From Flavobacteriaceae bacterium UBA3159 (GTDB lineage Bacteria; Bacteroidota; Bacteroidia; Flavobacteriales; Flavobacteriaceae): 25,101 nt of DNA. The notes under the pieces were generated by a model, which worked only from the letters and a program-made list of their open reading frames with translations, was not told the DNA's origin and did not search any database. The translations under genes were made by a program, and so were the position numbers. Shown here piece after piece: positions 8,216-16,632 of the stretch. The stretch spans positions 1 through 25,101 of the forward strand of contig DEYL01000059.1 in NCBI GenBank assembly GCA_002364535.1, read 5' to 3'. How positions within the stretch are numbered: position 1 is the first letter of the stretch; the number at the start of each line of letters is the position of its first letter.

Positions 8216-9095
8216 AATCCTATTATCCTTTTTATTGACCCTGTCACTGACAAAAACCGATGCGCAAGAACTCAATGCTCAATTTGTAGTTAATGCTGAC
8301 CTGGTCAATCAAACCAATCAACAAATTTTTGAGACCTTGGAGGGTTCGCTTTACGAATTCATCAATTCACAATCCTGGTCCACTCAAGATTTTTTTTCAC
8401 AAGAAAAAATCACTTGTAGTTTTGTACTTAATCTATCGAGTTATAATGCCTCCAAATTCGAGGGGACACTTCAAATTCAGTCACAAAGAACAATTTTTGA
8501 TTCCAATTATGACAGTCCTGTCTTAAATTTCCTAGACAAGGACATTAGTTTTACTTATCAAGAATTTCAGCCCTTATTCTACAGTCCTGCCTCCTATGAA
8601 TCCAATTTGGTTTCTCTGATTAGTTTTTATGTGTACATTATAATGGGGATCAATGCGGACAGCTTGCAATTCAAAGGTGGAGATTCATATTTTGAGCAAG
8701 CCCAACGGATTGTGAATTTGTCACAACAAAGTGGTGCCATGGGATGGAAACAGAACGACAGCAATCGTAACCGTTTTTGGATGAGTGATACGATGAGGTC
8801 CAATACCTTTAGAGAGTACAGAGAAGCACTTTACACTTATCACCGGAAGGGTTTGGATCTAATGACCGAAAATCCCATGGAAGCCAAAAATAATATCATT
8901 AATGCTTTACTTCCCTTGGAGAATCTTTACGATCGTCGACCCAATGCGATGCTTTTACAAATGTTTTTTGATGCCAAGTCAGATGAAATTGTGAATCTTT
9001 TCTCAGATGGTCCTGAAGTGGATTTTGATAGGGCCTCGAAAATGTTAAAAAAAATTGCTCCTTTTTATCAACCTCAATGGAAACAAATTAAATAG
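8208..9095 (+). CDS. DUF4835 family exported protein (PorD-like)
   Basis: A 295-aa protein with an N-terminal signal peptide (KILLSFLLTLSLTKTDAQ, cleavage likely after D-A-Q). The mature part begins ELNAQFVVNADLVNQTNQQI, the usual start of DUF4835 proteins, followed by an immunoglobulin-like beta-rich half and a helical half (SYFEQAQRIVNLSQQSGAMG, then W...NRNRFWM). Some databases, as I recall, name this family type IX secretion protein PorD; the function is not shown by the sequence. It acts in the periplasm or at the outer membrane. The start overlaps coaBC by eight bases, as expected for an operon, and recN follows behind a separate promoter. Confidence 0.85.
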   Translation: MRKILLSFLLTLSLTKTDAQELNAQFVVNADLVNQTNQQIFETLEGSLYEFINSQSWSTQDFFSQEKITCSFVLNLSSYNASKFEGTLQIQSQRTIFDSNYDSPVLNFLDKDISFTYQEFQPLFYSPASYESNLVSLISFYVYIIMGINADSLQFKGGDSYFEQAQRIVNLSQQSGAMGWKQNDSNRNRFWMSDTMRSNTFREYREALYTYHRKGLDLMTENPMEAKNNIINALLPLENLYDRRPNAMLLQMFFDAKSDEIVNLFSDGPEVDFDRASKMLKKIAPFYQPQWKQIK

Positions 9096-9103
9096 TTTCA
9101 TTT

Positions 9104-9135
9104 TTTGAAATTATTTTTTTTCTCAAGTATCTTTG
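9104..9135 (+). promoter_or_regulatory. Bacteroidota sigma-70-type promoter for recN
   Basis: TTTG at 9104-9107, a spacer of 20 bases, then TATCTTTG at 9128-9135, an exact TAnnTTTG. Consensus spacing is 19-20. A transcript would start around 9140, giving a leader of about 20 bases before the recN TTG start at 9162. This suggests that recN can be transcribed apart from the bamD-DUF4835 block. Confidence 0.65.
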
Positions 9136-9161
9136 ATACCTAACCGCATTAAAAATTAAGA

Positions 9162-10814
9162 TTGATCACCAGTCTAAAGATTTCGAATTACGCTCTTATT
9201 GAGCATTTGGATATATCCTTCGATACAGGGATGACCTGTATTACGGGAGAGACGGGTGCTGGAAAATCGATTCTTATGGGGGGGCTGGGTTTGGTTTTGG
9301 GCAAAAGAGCTGACCTAAGTGTATTGAAAGACAATAAAAAAAAATGTGTCATTGAGGCCAGTTTTTTGATTGACAAGTACAATCTTCAGGGATTTTTCGA
9401 GGAGTCGGGACTTGACTATGAGGTGGAAACCCTATTGAGGAGAGAAATTATTCCCAGTGGAAAATCGAGAGCATTCATCAATGACACCCCCGTAAAACTT
9501 GACCTTTTAGGCCGACTGAGTGAGGTCTTAATCGATGTGCATTCCCAATTAGAAAACCAGTCCCTGTTCAAAAATGAGTATCAGTTTTTGATATTGGATG
9601 CCATAGCCGGAAATCAAGACATTCTTAAAGAATACAAAAACAAACTCCGCCAATATCAAAATATACAAAAGGAGTATGACCGTTTAAAGACACTCAACGA
9701 GGATGCTGCCAAAATTCAAGATTACAACCAGTTTTTGTATGACGAACTGGCCGGTGAGGATTTAACGCCCGATATGTTGACCCCACTGGAGGAGGAGATT
9801 GATCAGTTGTCCAATGTCGAGGCGCTACAGCAGTATCTTTCCCAAGGGATTCACTTGATTGATGAGGAACAAATAGGACTGCTTACGCAGTTTGCCAGTT
9901 TGAATGCGCTGCTCAACGATGCTGCATCTAAATCCAAAAATCTGAGTATTTTCCAAGAGAGAGTCAACAGCCTATCTATTGATTTGAAAGACATATTGGA
10001 TGATTTGATTAACAAACAGGAAACGCTCGAAAGTAACCCCACTCTATTGGAGAAACTTTCTGTTCGGTGGGACAAAATCCAAAGTCTATTTCAAAAACAC
10101 CAGGTTGATAATATCGAGGATTTGATTCAAGTGAGAGATCATCTTGAGAAAAAGCTTGAGGAAACACAAGACCTCGGACAAAAGATTAAGGCCTTAAAAG
10201 ATCAGCTCATTGAACTGGAAGAATTGTTGGAGGGTTTATCCAAACAATTGCATGACAACCGTAAAGAGGCTTCCCCCAAGCTCTGTGATCAAATGGAGCA
10301 AATCATTTCCAAAATGGGCATGCAAAATGCCAGATTTAAGATTGACCTCTCTTCAGTAGATCAATTTTTAACTAATGGAAAGGAACAGATCGATTTCTTG
10401 TTTTCTGCTAATTTAGGTTCTGATTTTAAACCCATTAAGAAAGTGGCTTCGGGTGGGGAGATGTCAAGAATCATGCTATCGATCAAAGCGATTTTATCCC
10501 AATTCAAACAATTGCCCAGTATTGTATTTGATGAGATTGATACGGGGGTCTCCGGAGCAGTCTCCAATGAGATCGCCAACATCATGGCTCATATGTCGGG
10601 AAATATGCAGGTATTTACTATTACTCACCTGCCACAAGTGGCTGCCAAGGGAAAACAACACTTTTTGGTTTATAAAGAGGTAAGGGGCAACACCACCATG
10701 ACCAAACTCAAAGAATTAAATCAAGACGAAAGAATAAAAGAATTGGCTCAAATGCTCTCGGGAGAAGAATTGACACGAACTGCCCTAGACCATGCCAAAC
10801 AATTACTCAATTAA
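9162..10814 (+). CDS. recN: DNA repair protein RecN
   Basis: RecN is an SMC-like ATPase that acts early in the repair of double-strand breaks. The 550-aa protein has Walker A GETGAGKS (29-36), a long coiled-coil middle (about 150-380) and, near the end, the ABC signature ASGGEMSRIMLSIKAIL, Walker B SIVFDEIDTGVSGAVS and ITHLPQVAAKG. The start is TTG at 9162. It gives MITSLKISNYALIEHL, which lines up with the normal RecN N-terminus, and an in-frame stop lies just upstream (9150-9152), so no ATG start is possible without losing the conserved first strand. A well-formed promoter precedes it. Confidence 0.96.
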   Translation: MITSLKISNYALIEHLDISFDTGMTCITGETGAGKSILMGGLGLVLGKRADLSVLKDNKKKCVIEASFLIDKYNLQGFFEESGLDYEVETLLRREIIPSGKSRAFINDTPVKLDLLGRLSEVLIDVHSQLENQSLFKNEYQFLILDAIAGNQDILKEYKNKLRQYQNIQKEYDRLKTLNEDAAKIQDYNQFLYDELAGEDLTPDMLTPLEEEIDQLSNVEALQQYLSQGIHLIDEEQIGLLTQFASLNALLNDAASKSKNLSIFQERVNSLSIDLKDILDDLINKQETLESNPTLLEKLSVRWDKIQSLFQKHQVDNIEDLIQVRDHLEKKLEETQDLGQKIKALKDQLIELEELLEGLSKQLHDNRKEASPKLCDQMEQIISKMGMQNARFKIDLSSVDQFLTNGKEQIDFLFSANLGSDFKPIKKVASGGEMSRIMLSIKAILSQFKQLPSIVFDEIDTGVSGAVSNEIANIMAHMSGNMQVFTITHLPQVAAKGKQHFLVYKEVRGNTTMTKLKELNQDERIKELAQMLSGEELTRTALDHAKQLLN

Positions 10815-10849
10815 CTGTATCTTTAAAAACAAATTAAACAGCATAACCC

Positions 10850-11668
10850 ATGTCTCATAAAATTTTAGAAGGTAAAAAAGGAATCATATTTGGTGCATTA
10901 GATGATCAATCCATTGCATGGAAAACTGCAGAGGCTGTCAAGCAAGCTGGTGGTGAATTCGTATTGACCAATGCACCGGTTGCCATGAGGATGGGAGCCA
11001 TCAATGACTTGGCTGAGCAAACAGGCAGTATTGTTATTCCCGCAGATGCTACGAAAATGGATGACTTGGAAAATCTCGTCGATCAGTCCATATCGCATTT
11101 GGGCGGGAAGTTAAACTTTGTTTTGCACTCCATCGGAATGTCCGTAAATGTGAGAAAAGGCAGACATTATACTGACCTAAACCACGACTGGATGACCAAA
11201 GGTTGGGATGTGTCCTCTGTTTCTTTTCACAAACTGTTGCAGACGCTTTATAAAAAAGATGCCATGAATCCTTGGGGTAGTATCATAGCCCTGTCCTATA
11301 TCGCTGCTCAAAGAACTTTTCCCAACTACAACGACATGGCCGATAATAAAGCCTATTTGGAGTCCATAGCGAGAAGTTTTGGCTACTTCTTTGGGAAAGA
11401 TAAAAAAGTGAGGGTCAATACCATCTCTCAATCACCCACATTGACCACAGCCGGGAAAGGGGTTAAGGGATTAGATGGATTTTTACATTATGCCGAACAG
11501 ACTTCCCCCTTAGGAAATGCTTCTGCTGAAGATTGCGCCCAATACACCATTATGATGTTTTCTGATTACACCAAAAAAGTAACCCTTCAGAATCTTTTTC
11601 ACGATGGAGGATTTTCAAGTGTTGGAGTCAGCCAAGAAATCATCGATACCCTACAAAAATGCCAATAA
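10850..11668 (+). CDS. fabI: Enoyl-[acyl-carrier-protein] reductase (NADH) FabI
   Basis: FabI reduces the trans-2-enoyl-ACP double bond, the last step of each cycle of type II fatty acid synthesis. The 272-aa short-chain dehydrogenase-type protein has the cofactor loop GIIFGALDDQSIAW, the HSIG segment after strand 4, and the active-site pair Y160-x6-K167 in NYNDMADNKAYLES, with Y150 in ALSYIAA ten residues ahead, as in E. coli Y146/Y156/K163. SQSPTLTTAGKGVKG is the substrate-binding loop region. It lies 35 bases after recN and 20 before the ybbR-like gene, the normal Bacteroidota order. FabI is the target of triclosan and isoniazid-like inhibitors in other bacteria. Confidence 0.97.
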   Translation: MSHKILEGKKGIIFGALDDQSIAWKTAEAVKQAGGEFVLTNAPVAMRMGAINDLAEQTGSIVIPADATKMDDLENLVDQSISHLGGKLNFVLHSIGMSVNVRKGRHYTDLNHDWMTKGWDVSSVSFHKLLQTLYKKDAMNPWGSIIALSYIAAQRTFPNYNDMADNKAYLESIARSFGYFFGKDKKVRVNTISQSPTLTTAGKGVKGLDGFLHYAEQTSPLGNASAEDCAQYTIMMFSDYTKKVTLQNLFHDGGFSSVGVSQEIIDTLQKCQ

Positions 11669-11688
11669 TTTTTCCGATAGGATCATGA

Positions 11689-12654
11689 ATGATAAAAATG
11701 CAGCGAAATTTTGAATATTTCAGATTAAGATTTCCAGGAAAAAAGAGATTAAGGTTCTTTTCATTTTTTTTTGCACTCTCCCTCCTGTTTTGGATCATTA
11801 CCAAACTTTCAAATACCTACAGTTCCTCCGTTGAATTCGAAGTCAACTTTGTCAATACTCCCGATTTAATTGTTTTGGATCAGGATTTAGAGGCAAAAGT
11901 GAAGGCTGAAATCACAGCCAGTGGTTTTGAACTGTTGATCTATCACTTTTTTAAAAACGAAATTGATGTCTCGATCGAAAATGCCGAATACACTAGTAAT
12001 GTTGCTAAGATCGACCTCATGGGGCAAAAGTTCAGCCTAAAACAACAGTTGTATCAAAATGCAACACTTAATCTGATCTCTCCCCCTTATTTGACTTTTT
12101 CCTATGGTGCGTTGAAGCGGATGAAAATTCCTGTAATACCTCCTAATAAAATCAATTTTAAACCTGGATATGCTCAATCAGGGGAGTGGGTGATACGGCC
12201 CGATAGTGTTTGGGTTTACGGGCCATCCCAAAAAGTAAAATTGTTGGAGGGATTGTCTATTGAACCTTTGCTTGATGAGAATATTGATAATGATATCTAT
12301 GAAAATGTCAAGCTTTTAGCAGTGGATCAAATTAAATATGAAACCGAAAGTGTTTTGATAAAAACAAGCGTAAAACGCTTTACAGAAAAATCCATAGAAG
12401 CTTTTATCAACATCAAAAACCTACCGGATTCGTTGGCCATCAAATTATTTCCTCAATCGTTAAAAGTTACCTTTTTGGTTTTAATTGACAAGGCGGAGGG
12501 AATTTTAGCGGGTGACTTCAAGTTCAGCTGCGATTTTAATCAAGCCCAGAGGATTAAAAAAAATACTTTAGATGTGCTTTTGGAAAGAGAACCAAAGGGA
12601 GTGAGTAATGTAAGGTGGAAACCCAAAAAAGTGGATTATTTGATTCGAAAATGA
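11689..12654 (+). CDS. YbbR-like domain protein (CdaR family)
   Basis: A 321-aa protein with one membrane segment near the start (LRFFSFFFALSLLFWIITKL, about residues 21-40). After it come repeated beta-rich YbbR-type domains, seen as LIVLDQDLEAKVKAEITASG, FSYGALKRMKIPVIPPNKIN and WVIRPDSVWVYGPSQKVK. The basic N-terminus and single helix suggest that the domains are outside the cytoplasm. In Firmicutes a YbbR protein (CdaR) regulates the c-di-AMP cyclase; no cyclase gene is present here, so that role is not implied. Its position between fabI and coaE matches other Bacteroidota. Its stop overlaps the coaE ATG as ATGA (12651-12654). Confidence 0.85.
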   Translation: MIKMQRNFEYFRLRFPGKKRLRFFSFFFALSLLFWIITKLSNTYSSSVEFEVNFVNTPDLIVLDQDLEAKVKAEITASGFELLIYHFFKNEIDVSIENAEYTSNVAKIDLMGQKFSLKQQLYQNATLNLISPPYLTFSYGALKRMKIPVIPPNKINFKPGYAQSGEWVIRPDSVWVYGPSQKVKLLEGLSIEPLLDENIDNDIYENVKLLAVDQIKYETESVLIKTSVKRFTEKSIEAFINIKNLPDSLAIKLFPQSLKVTFLVLIDKAEGILAGDFKFSCDFNQAQRIKKNTLDVLLEREPKGVSNVRWKPKKVDYLIRK

Positions 12655-13235
12655 AAATTGTTGGTCTTACTGGAGGTATTGGAAGTGGGAAATCGTCGGT
12701 ATTGTCAGTTTTTTGGTCACTAGGTGTGCCCTGTTATCAATCCGATATCAGTGCCAAAAAACTGATGCAGCATGACCCGGAGCTAATCAATCAAATCAAA
12801 GCTCTATTCGGAGATGACATATACGAGGGGGAAAAATTGAATCGCGGCAAACTGGCCGAGGTGGTTTTTGATGATAAAAGCAAGCTTGAAAGTTTGAATG
12901 CTATTGTCCATCCTAGGGTTAAGCAGGATTTTCAGTTGTTTTTGAGTCAACAAAACGCTTACTATGTTATAAAGGAAGCTGCAATTCTTTTTGAGACTGG
13001 AGAAGCCGAACATTGCGATGTCACCATATTAGTGACAGCACCCGAAGATATCAAGATAGAAAGAGTGATGAAAAGAGAAAAATCAAAGGAGGAAGACATA
13101 AAATCCAGAATGCTTCATCAATGGAGTGATGAAAAGAAGACTCCAATGGCTGATTATGTAATTAATAATATTGATTGGGATAAAACGTTAAAAAAAGTAG
13201 AGGAAATTCATCAAAAGATAGTGCATATCAAATAA
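12651..13235 (+). CDS. coaE: Dephospho-CoA kinase CoaE
   Basis: CoaE phosphorylates the 3'-hydroxyl of dephospho-CoA, the last step of coenzyme A synthesis, and so completes the pathway that coaBC serves about 4 kb upstream. The start is the ATG at 12651, giving MKIVGLTGGIGSGKSSV with the P-loop GGIGSGKS at residues 8-15; a longer frame from 12615 only reads back into the ybbR-like gene. Further signatures are YQSDISAKKLMQ (CoA-binding D), IVHPRV and EAAILFETG. The length of 194 aa is normal. The four-base overlap with the upstream gene suggests coupled translation. Confidence 0.96.
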   Translation: MKIVGLTGGIGSGKSSVLSVFWSLGVPCYQSDISAKKLMQHDPELINQIKALFGDDIYEGEKLNRGKLAEVVFDDKSKLESLNAIVHPRVKQDFQLFLSQQNAYYVIKEAAILFETGEAEHCDVTILVTAPEDIKIERVMKREKSKEEDIKSRMLHQWSDEKKTPMADYVINNIDWDKTLKKVEEIHQKIVHIK

Positions 13236-13311
13236 TTGTATTTATTAACAATACATTAAGCCTTAGAATAAGCTATTTTGATGAAATTTACATACAATTA
13301 GAATAGAGGGT

Positions 13312-14898
13312 TTGAAAAAAGATTTTTTCATTTTATTAGTGACTTTAATGATTGTATCCCTAGTGGCTGTAATTGTAGTTCAAGCCTATTGGATAAACTC
13401 TGCATTTGAAAACAAAGAAGAAGAGTTCTCTTTGGCAGTAAGCCAGTCCCTTCAATCCGTTTCTACAAAAGTACAGGATATGGAGATTTCAGATTATATT
13501 GCTGCTTACCAGCAATTAATCGATTCCATTGGGACTCCTGATGAGTCGAATTTTACCGATATCTTTCTGTTTGTTGATAACGAAGACGACATTACCTCAA
13601 ATTTGACTTCCTTTTACGCTTTTGGTATTCTTGAAGAGGACTATAATATCAATCTTTCTGATATTAATCCTGACCTAGGGGATGAGAATGTGAAAGACTA
13701 CAAACAAGTAAAAACGACAACCATATTGAGTAAGGATAAAATCTTCAATCGAGAGAATAGGGTCGCAACCTCGATCACCAAATTGAAATCGGTCGAAAGA
13801 ATGAGCGTATTTGATCAAGAGATCTTTCGTTCGGCCTACTTGGATTATTCCTCTACCATTCCGGTTCACAAGCGTATCAGAACTGAAGAATTGAAGTTAC
13901 TTTTGGATAGGGAGTTTAAAGCCAGAAATATTTTAACTTTTTATGAATTTGGTATTTATAACAATGATCTAGCAACCAAAGTAAAATCCAATGAGTATAT
14001 CGAGAAGCAAAGAGGGTCTAAATATGAGACCTCCATTTTCACGCAAGACAATGGTCAAACCCCTTACAAATTAGTTGTTACTTTTCCAGATAGGGATCAG
14101 TTTGTTTTTTCCTCCATACTCAGTGTTGCAGGCTTATCAATTTTTCTCACATTATTCATCATCATAGTTTCAACAACTGCGATTTATCAAATCATACAAC
14201 AAAAAAAGGTTTCGGAGATGAAATCTGATTTCATCAATAATATGTCTCATGAATTCAAAACACCAATAGCCACCATTAATTTGGCACTCGATGCGATTTC
14301 AAACCCAAAAACACAAAGCACTAAGACCAGGCTGTTGGGTTATGTCAAGATGATAAGAGAGGAAAATAAACGCATGCTATCTCAAGTTGAAAATATTTTA
14401 ATGATATCAAGGCTCGAAAAAAGTTCATCTCCTATCGATTTTTCAGAGATAGATATAAACCATGCGCTAGAGGATGCACTCCGGCGAGTGGATTTAATCG
14501 TGAAAAATCAAAAAGGAAAAATTGACACCCAACTCCATGCAAATCATACCCTGTTCAAAGGAAATTTGAATCATTTCACAAACCTTATTGTTAATCTATT
14601 GGATAACGCGATAAAGTATTCTGACGGAGTTCCCGTGATTACCATCAGTACCTCTAATGAGGATAATATGATTATTTTAAATATTAGAGATGAGGGAATT
14701 GGTATGGATGTCAATACCCAAAAACATATATTCGAAAAGTTCTTCCGGGAACAAAGCGGTAACATTCACAATGTGAAAGGCCATGGATTGGGTCTATCCT
14801 ATGTCAAAAAAGTAATAGAACTCCATGGCGGAGACATCAAATTAATTAGTAAAATCGACAAGGGAACGATTTTTGTAATTTCAGTGCCACTGCTCTAA
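13312..14898 (+). CDS. Membrane sensor histidine kinase
   Basis: A 528-aa sensor kinase. Transmembrane helix 1 covers about residues 5-26 and helix 2 about 266-292. The roughly 240 residues between them are periplasmic and match no sensor domain that I recognise. There is no HAMP linker of obvious form after helix 2. HisKA follows with the phosphorylated histidine H313 in NNMSHEFKTPIA. The ATPase domain has the N box NLIVNLLDNAIKYS, G1 DEGIGM, F box FEKFF and G2 GHGLGLSYVKKVIELHGG. The start is TTG at 13312, preceded by AGAGGG and in the right place for helix 1. It is paired with the regulator gene 15 bases downstream. The layout recalls RprX/RprY of Bacteroides, but I would not use that name. 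Confidence 0.93.
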   Translation: MKKDFFILLVTLMIVSLVAVIVVQAYWINSAFENKEEEFSLAVSQSLQSVSTKVQDMEISDYIAAYQQLIDSIGTPDESNFTDIFLFVDNEDDITSNLTSFYAFGILEEDYNINLSDINPDLGDENVKDYKQVKTTTILSKDKIFNRENRVATSITKLKSVERMSVFDQEIFRSAYLDYSSTIPVHKRIRTEELKLLLDREFKARNILTFYEFGIYNNDLATKVKSNEYIEKQRGSKYETSIFTQDNGQTPYKLVVTFPDRDQFVFSSILSVAGLSIFLTLFIIIVSTTAIYQIIQQKKVSEMKSDFINNMSHEFKTPIATINLALDAISNPKTQSTKTRLLGYVKMIREENKRMLSQVENILMISRLEKSSSPIDFSEIDINHALEDALRRVDLIVKNQKGKIDTQLHANHTLFKGNLNHFTNLIVNLLDNAIKYSDGVPVITISTSNEDNMIILNIRDEGIGMDVNTQKHIFEKFFREQSGNIHNVKGHGLGLSYVKKVIELHGGDIKLISKIDKGTIFVISVPLL

Positions 14899-14913
14899 TA
14901 TCATTTAAAACCT

Positions 14914-15624
14914 ATGCCTATGACTGCCGATCAAAAGAAAATTTTAATTGTAGAAGATGATTTCAATTTTGGAAATATTCTCAAAGACTACCTGATTCTC
15001 AACGACTATTTTGTGGTTTTGGCTAAAAATGGAATTGAAGGAATGGATAAGTTTCAAAAGGAAGATTTTGACCTTTGTATTCTAGATGTGATGATGCCCT
15101 TTAAAGATGGCTTTACTTTAGGAAAAGAGATAAGGGAAAAAAATGAAAATATCCCTTTTTTTTTCCTTTCTGCAAAAACACTTAAAGAGGATGTTTTGAA
15201 AGGTTTTAAAATTGGGGCTGACGACTACCTCTCCAAACCCTTTGATTCTGAGGTGCTTCTTGCAAAAATAAAGGCCGTTTTAAATCGGAAAAATTTTTAC
15301 AATGCGCCTGAATCCGATATTTATGAATTTGAGATTGGGAAGTTTAAATTCAATTCAAAACTTCGTTATCTCTCCTTTGATGAAGAGGATCCCATCAAAC
15401 TCTCCCCAAAAGAAAACCAATTGCTAAGACTCTTGGTTTTGAATATCAACGATTTACTCCCGCGTGAAATTGCACTAAATAAGATTTGGAGGGATCACAA
15501 TTACTTTACTTCGCGAAGTATGGACGTATATATAGCCAAACTGAGAAAATACCTTAAATTGGATAGTGGGGTTGAAATACTAAATATCCACGGAGAAGGT
15601 TTCAGATTGGTTGTCAAAAACTAG
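14914..15624 (+). CDS. OmpR/PhoB-type response regulator
   Basis: A 236-aa transcription factor, partner of the kinase just upstream. The receiver domain (about 7-125) has the acidic pair D15/D16 in IVEDD, the phosphoacceptor D58 in CILDVMMP and the conserved K108 in YLSKPF. The C-terminal winged-helix DNA-binding domain (about 135-236) has the family pattern IKLSPKENQLLRLLVLN, then SRSMDVYIAKLRKYL and IHGEGFRLV. Either ATG at 14914 or 14920 could be the start. The target genes are unknown; no clear direct-repeat operator is visible in front of the kinase. Its stop lies nine bases from the xerD stop on the opposite strand. Confidence 0.94.
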   Translation: MPMTADQKKILIVEDDFNFGNILKDYLILNDYFVVLAKNGIEGMDKFQKEDFDLCILDVMMPFKDGFTLGKEIREKNENIPFFFLSAKTLKEDVLKGFKIGADDYLSKPFDSEVLLAKIKAVLNRKNFYNAPESDIYEFEIGKFKFNSKLRYLSFDEEDPIKLSPKENQLLRLLVLNINDLLPREIALNKIWRDHNYFTSRSMDVYIAKLRKYLKLDSGVEILNIHGEGFRLVVKN

Positions 15625-15633
15625 TCAGACACC

Positions 15634-16533
15634 TCATTGATTTCTCGGATGAAACTCCTCCATTACCTTTTTTAGATGCTTATTGTCCAGATGGGTGTAA
15701 ATTTCTGTAGTCGTTATACTTTCATGCCCCATCAACACTTGTATGGTTCTTAGGTCTGCTCCATTTTCCAGGAGATGGGTTGCAAAGGAGTGGCGGAAAG
15801 TATGTGGGCTTATTTTTTTTTTGATCCCTACTTTTATTGCTGATTTCTTGACGATGGTAAAAATCATGGCACGGGTCATTTTCCTGCCATTTCTGTTGAG
15901 GAATAAATAATCGTTGTATTCTTTTTTTATTTTTTTTAAGCTTCTTATTTCCTCCTTATAGATTTGGATGAATTTTTTAGAATAACTGCCTAGTGGAACC
16001 AGCCTTTGTTTATTTCCCTTACCGGTTACCTTAATGATATCTTCTTTAAAAAAAATATTAGACAAAGTCAAATTAACCAACTCACTGACCCTTAAACCGC
16101 TTCCGTAAAGCGTTTCTATGATGGCTCTGTTTCTTTGGCCATTGGGAAGACTCAACTCAACTCCTAAAAGAATCTTTTCAATTTCCATCAAATTGAGTGT
16201 AACCGGGAGTTTTCTCCCCAACTTGGGCCCTTCGATCAGATCGGCAGGAGAATTTGCTCTTAATTTTTCAAAAATCAAAAAATTAAAAAAACTCTTAATT
16301 GCAGAAATTCTCCTAGCTTGACTGTTGGTACTGACAGATTTTGATTGATGATAGATGAATTGCTGAAGAGTTTCCTTAGAGCAATCTTTGGGCAGTTCCT
16401 CAATGTTGTTTGAGGATATGAACTGAGCCAAAGCGACAATGTCTGCACTGTAATTTTTGACCGTGTTCTCTGCCAAACCTCGCTCAATTCGGAGGTAGAA
16501 TTCGTAATCAACGATGAGTGCTTTCCAATTCAA
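15634..16533 (-). CDS. xerD: Tyrosine recombinase XerD
   Basis: XerD, with XerC, resolves chromosome dimers at dif. The N-terminal SAM-like DNA-binding domain (about 1-100: YEFYLRIERGLAENTVKNYS) precedes the catalytic domain. All active-site residues are present: R148 in GSGLRVSEL, K172 in GKGNKQR, H244 and R247 in HTFRHSFATHLL, H270 in MGHESI and the nucleophile Y279 in IYTHLD. The length of 299 aa is typical. The start is TTG at 16531-16533, giving MNWKALIVDYEFYL. Upstream the frame meets a stop after four codons and has no ATG, and the first Met further in would remove the conserved helix. A perfect inverted repeat lies seven bases upstream. XerC and XerD are hard to tell apart by sequence alone. 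Confidence 0.93.
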   Translation of the reverse strand: MNWKALIVDYEFYLRIERGLAENTVKNYSADIVALAQFISSNNIEELPKDCSKETLQQFIYHQSKSVSTNSQARRISAIKSFFNFLIFEKLRANSPADLIEGPKLGRKLPVTLNLMEIEKILLGVELSLPNGQRNRAIIETLYGSGLRVSELVNLTLSNIFFKEDIIKVTGKGNKQRLVPLGSYSKKFIQIYKEEIRSLKKIKKEYNDYLFLNRNGRKMTRAMIFTIVKKSAIKVGIKKKISPHTFRHSFATHLLENGADLRTIQVLMGHESITTTEIYTHLDNKHLKKVMEEFHPRNQ

Positions 16534-16539
16534 ATCACC

Positions 16540-16573
16540 ATAAAGTTAACTATTTTAAGAATCTTAACTTTAT
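16540..16573. repeat. Perfect 10-bp inverted repeat just upstream of xerD, with an inner palindrome
   Basis: ATAAAGTTAA at 16540-16549 is the exact reverse complement of TTAACTTTAT at 16564-16573, with 14 bases between. Nested in it is a second palindrome, TTAAGA-A-TCTTAA, at 16555-16567, which shares bases with the right arm, so the two pairings exclude each other. The outer repeat begins seven bases before the xerD TTG. It could be an operator or a hairpin over the translation start. No T tract follows, so a terminator is unlikely. Confidence 0.6.
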
Positions 16574-16632
16574 TGGCGTATCGGTTCAGATGATTTGGAA
16601 CTTTCTTCAGATTGTTTTGGTGGTGAGTCTAT

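Noticed and set aside
12615..12650. Longer CoaE start inside the ybbR-like gene
   Set aside because: The ATG at 12651 gives the normal start MKIVGLTGG and an ATGA overlap; the extra 12 residues are out-of-frame ybbR sequence.
13236..13256. Inverted repeat TGTATT...AATACA after coaE as a terminator
   Set aside because: The stem is six AT-rich pairs and no T tract follows; not enough for a terminator call.
16540..16573. Reading of the inverted repeat before xerD as a dif site
   Set aside because: The arms and spacer (10-14-10) do not fit the 11-6-11 layout of dif, and the sequence does not resemble dif consensus.
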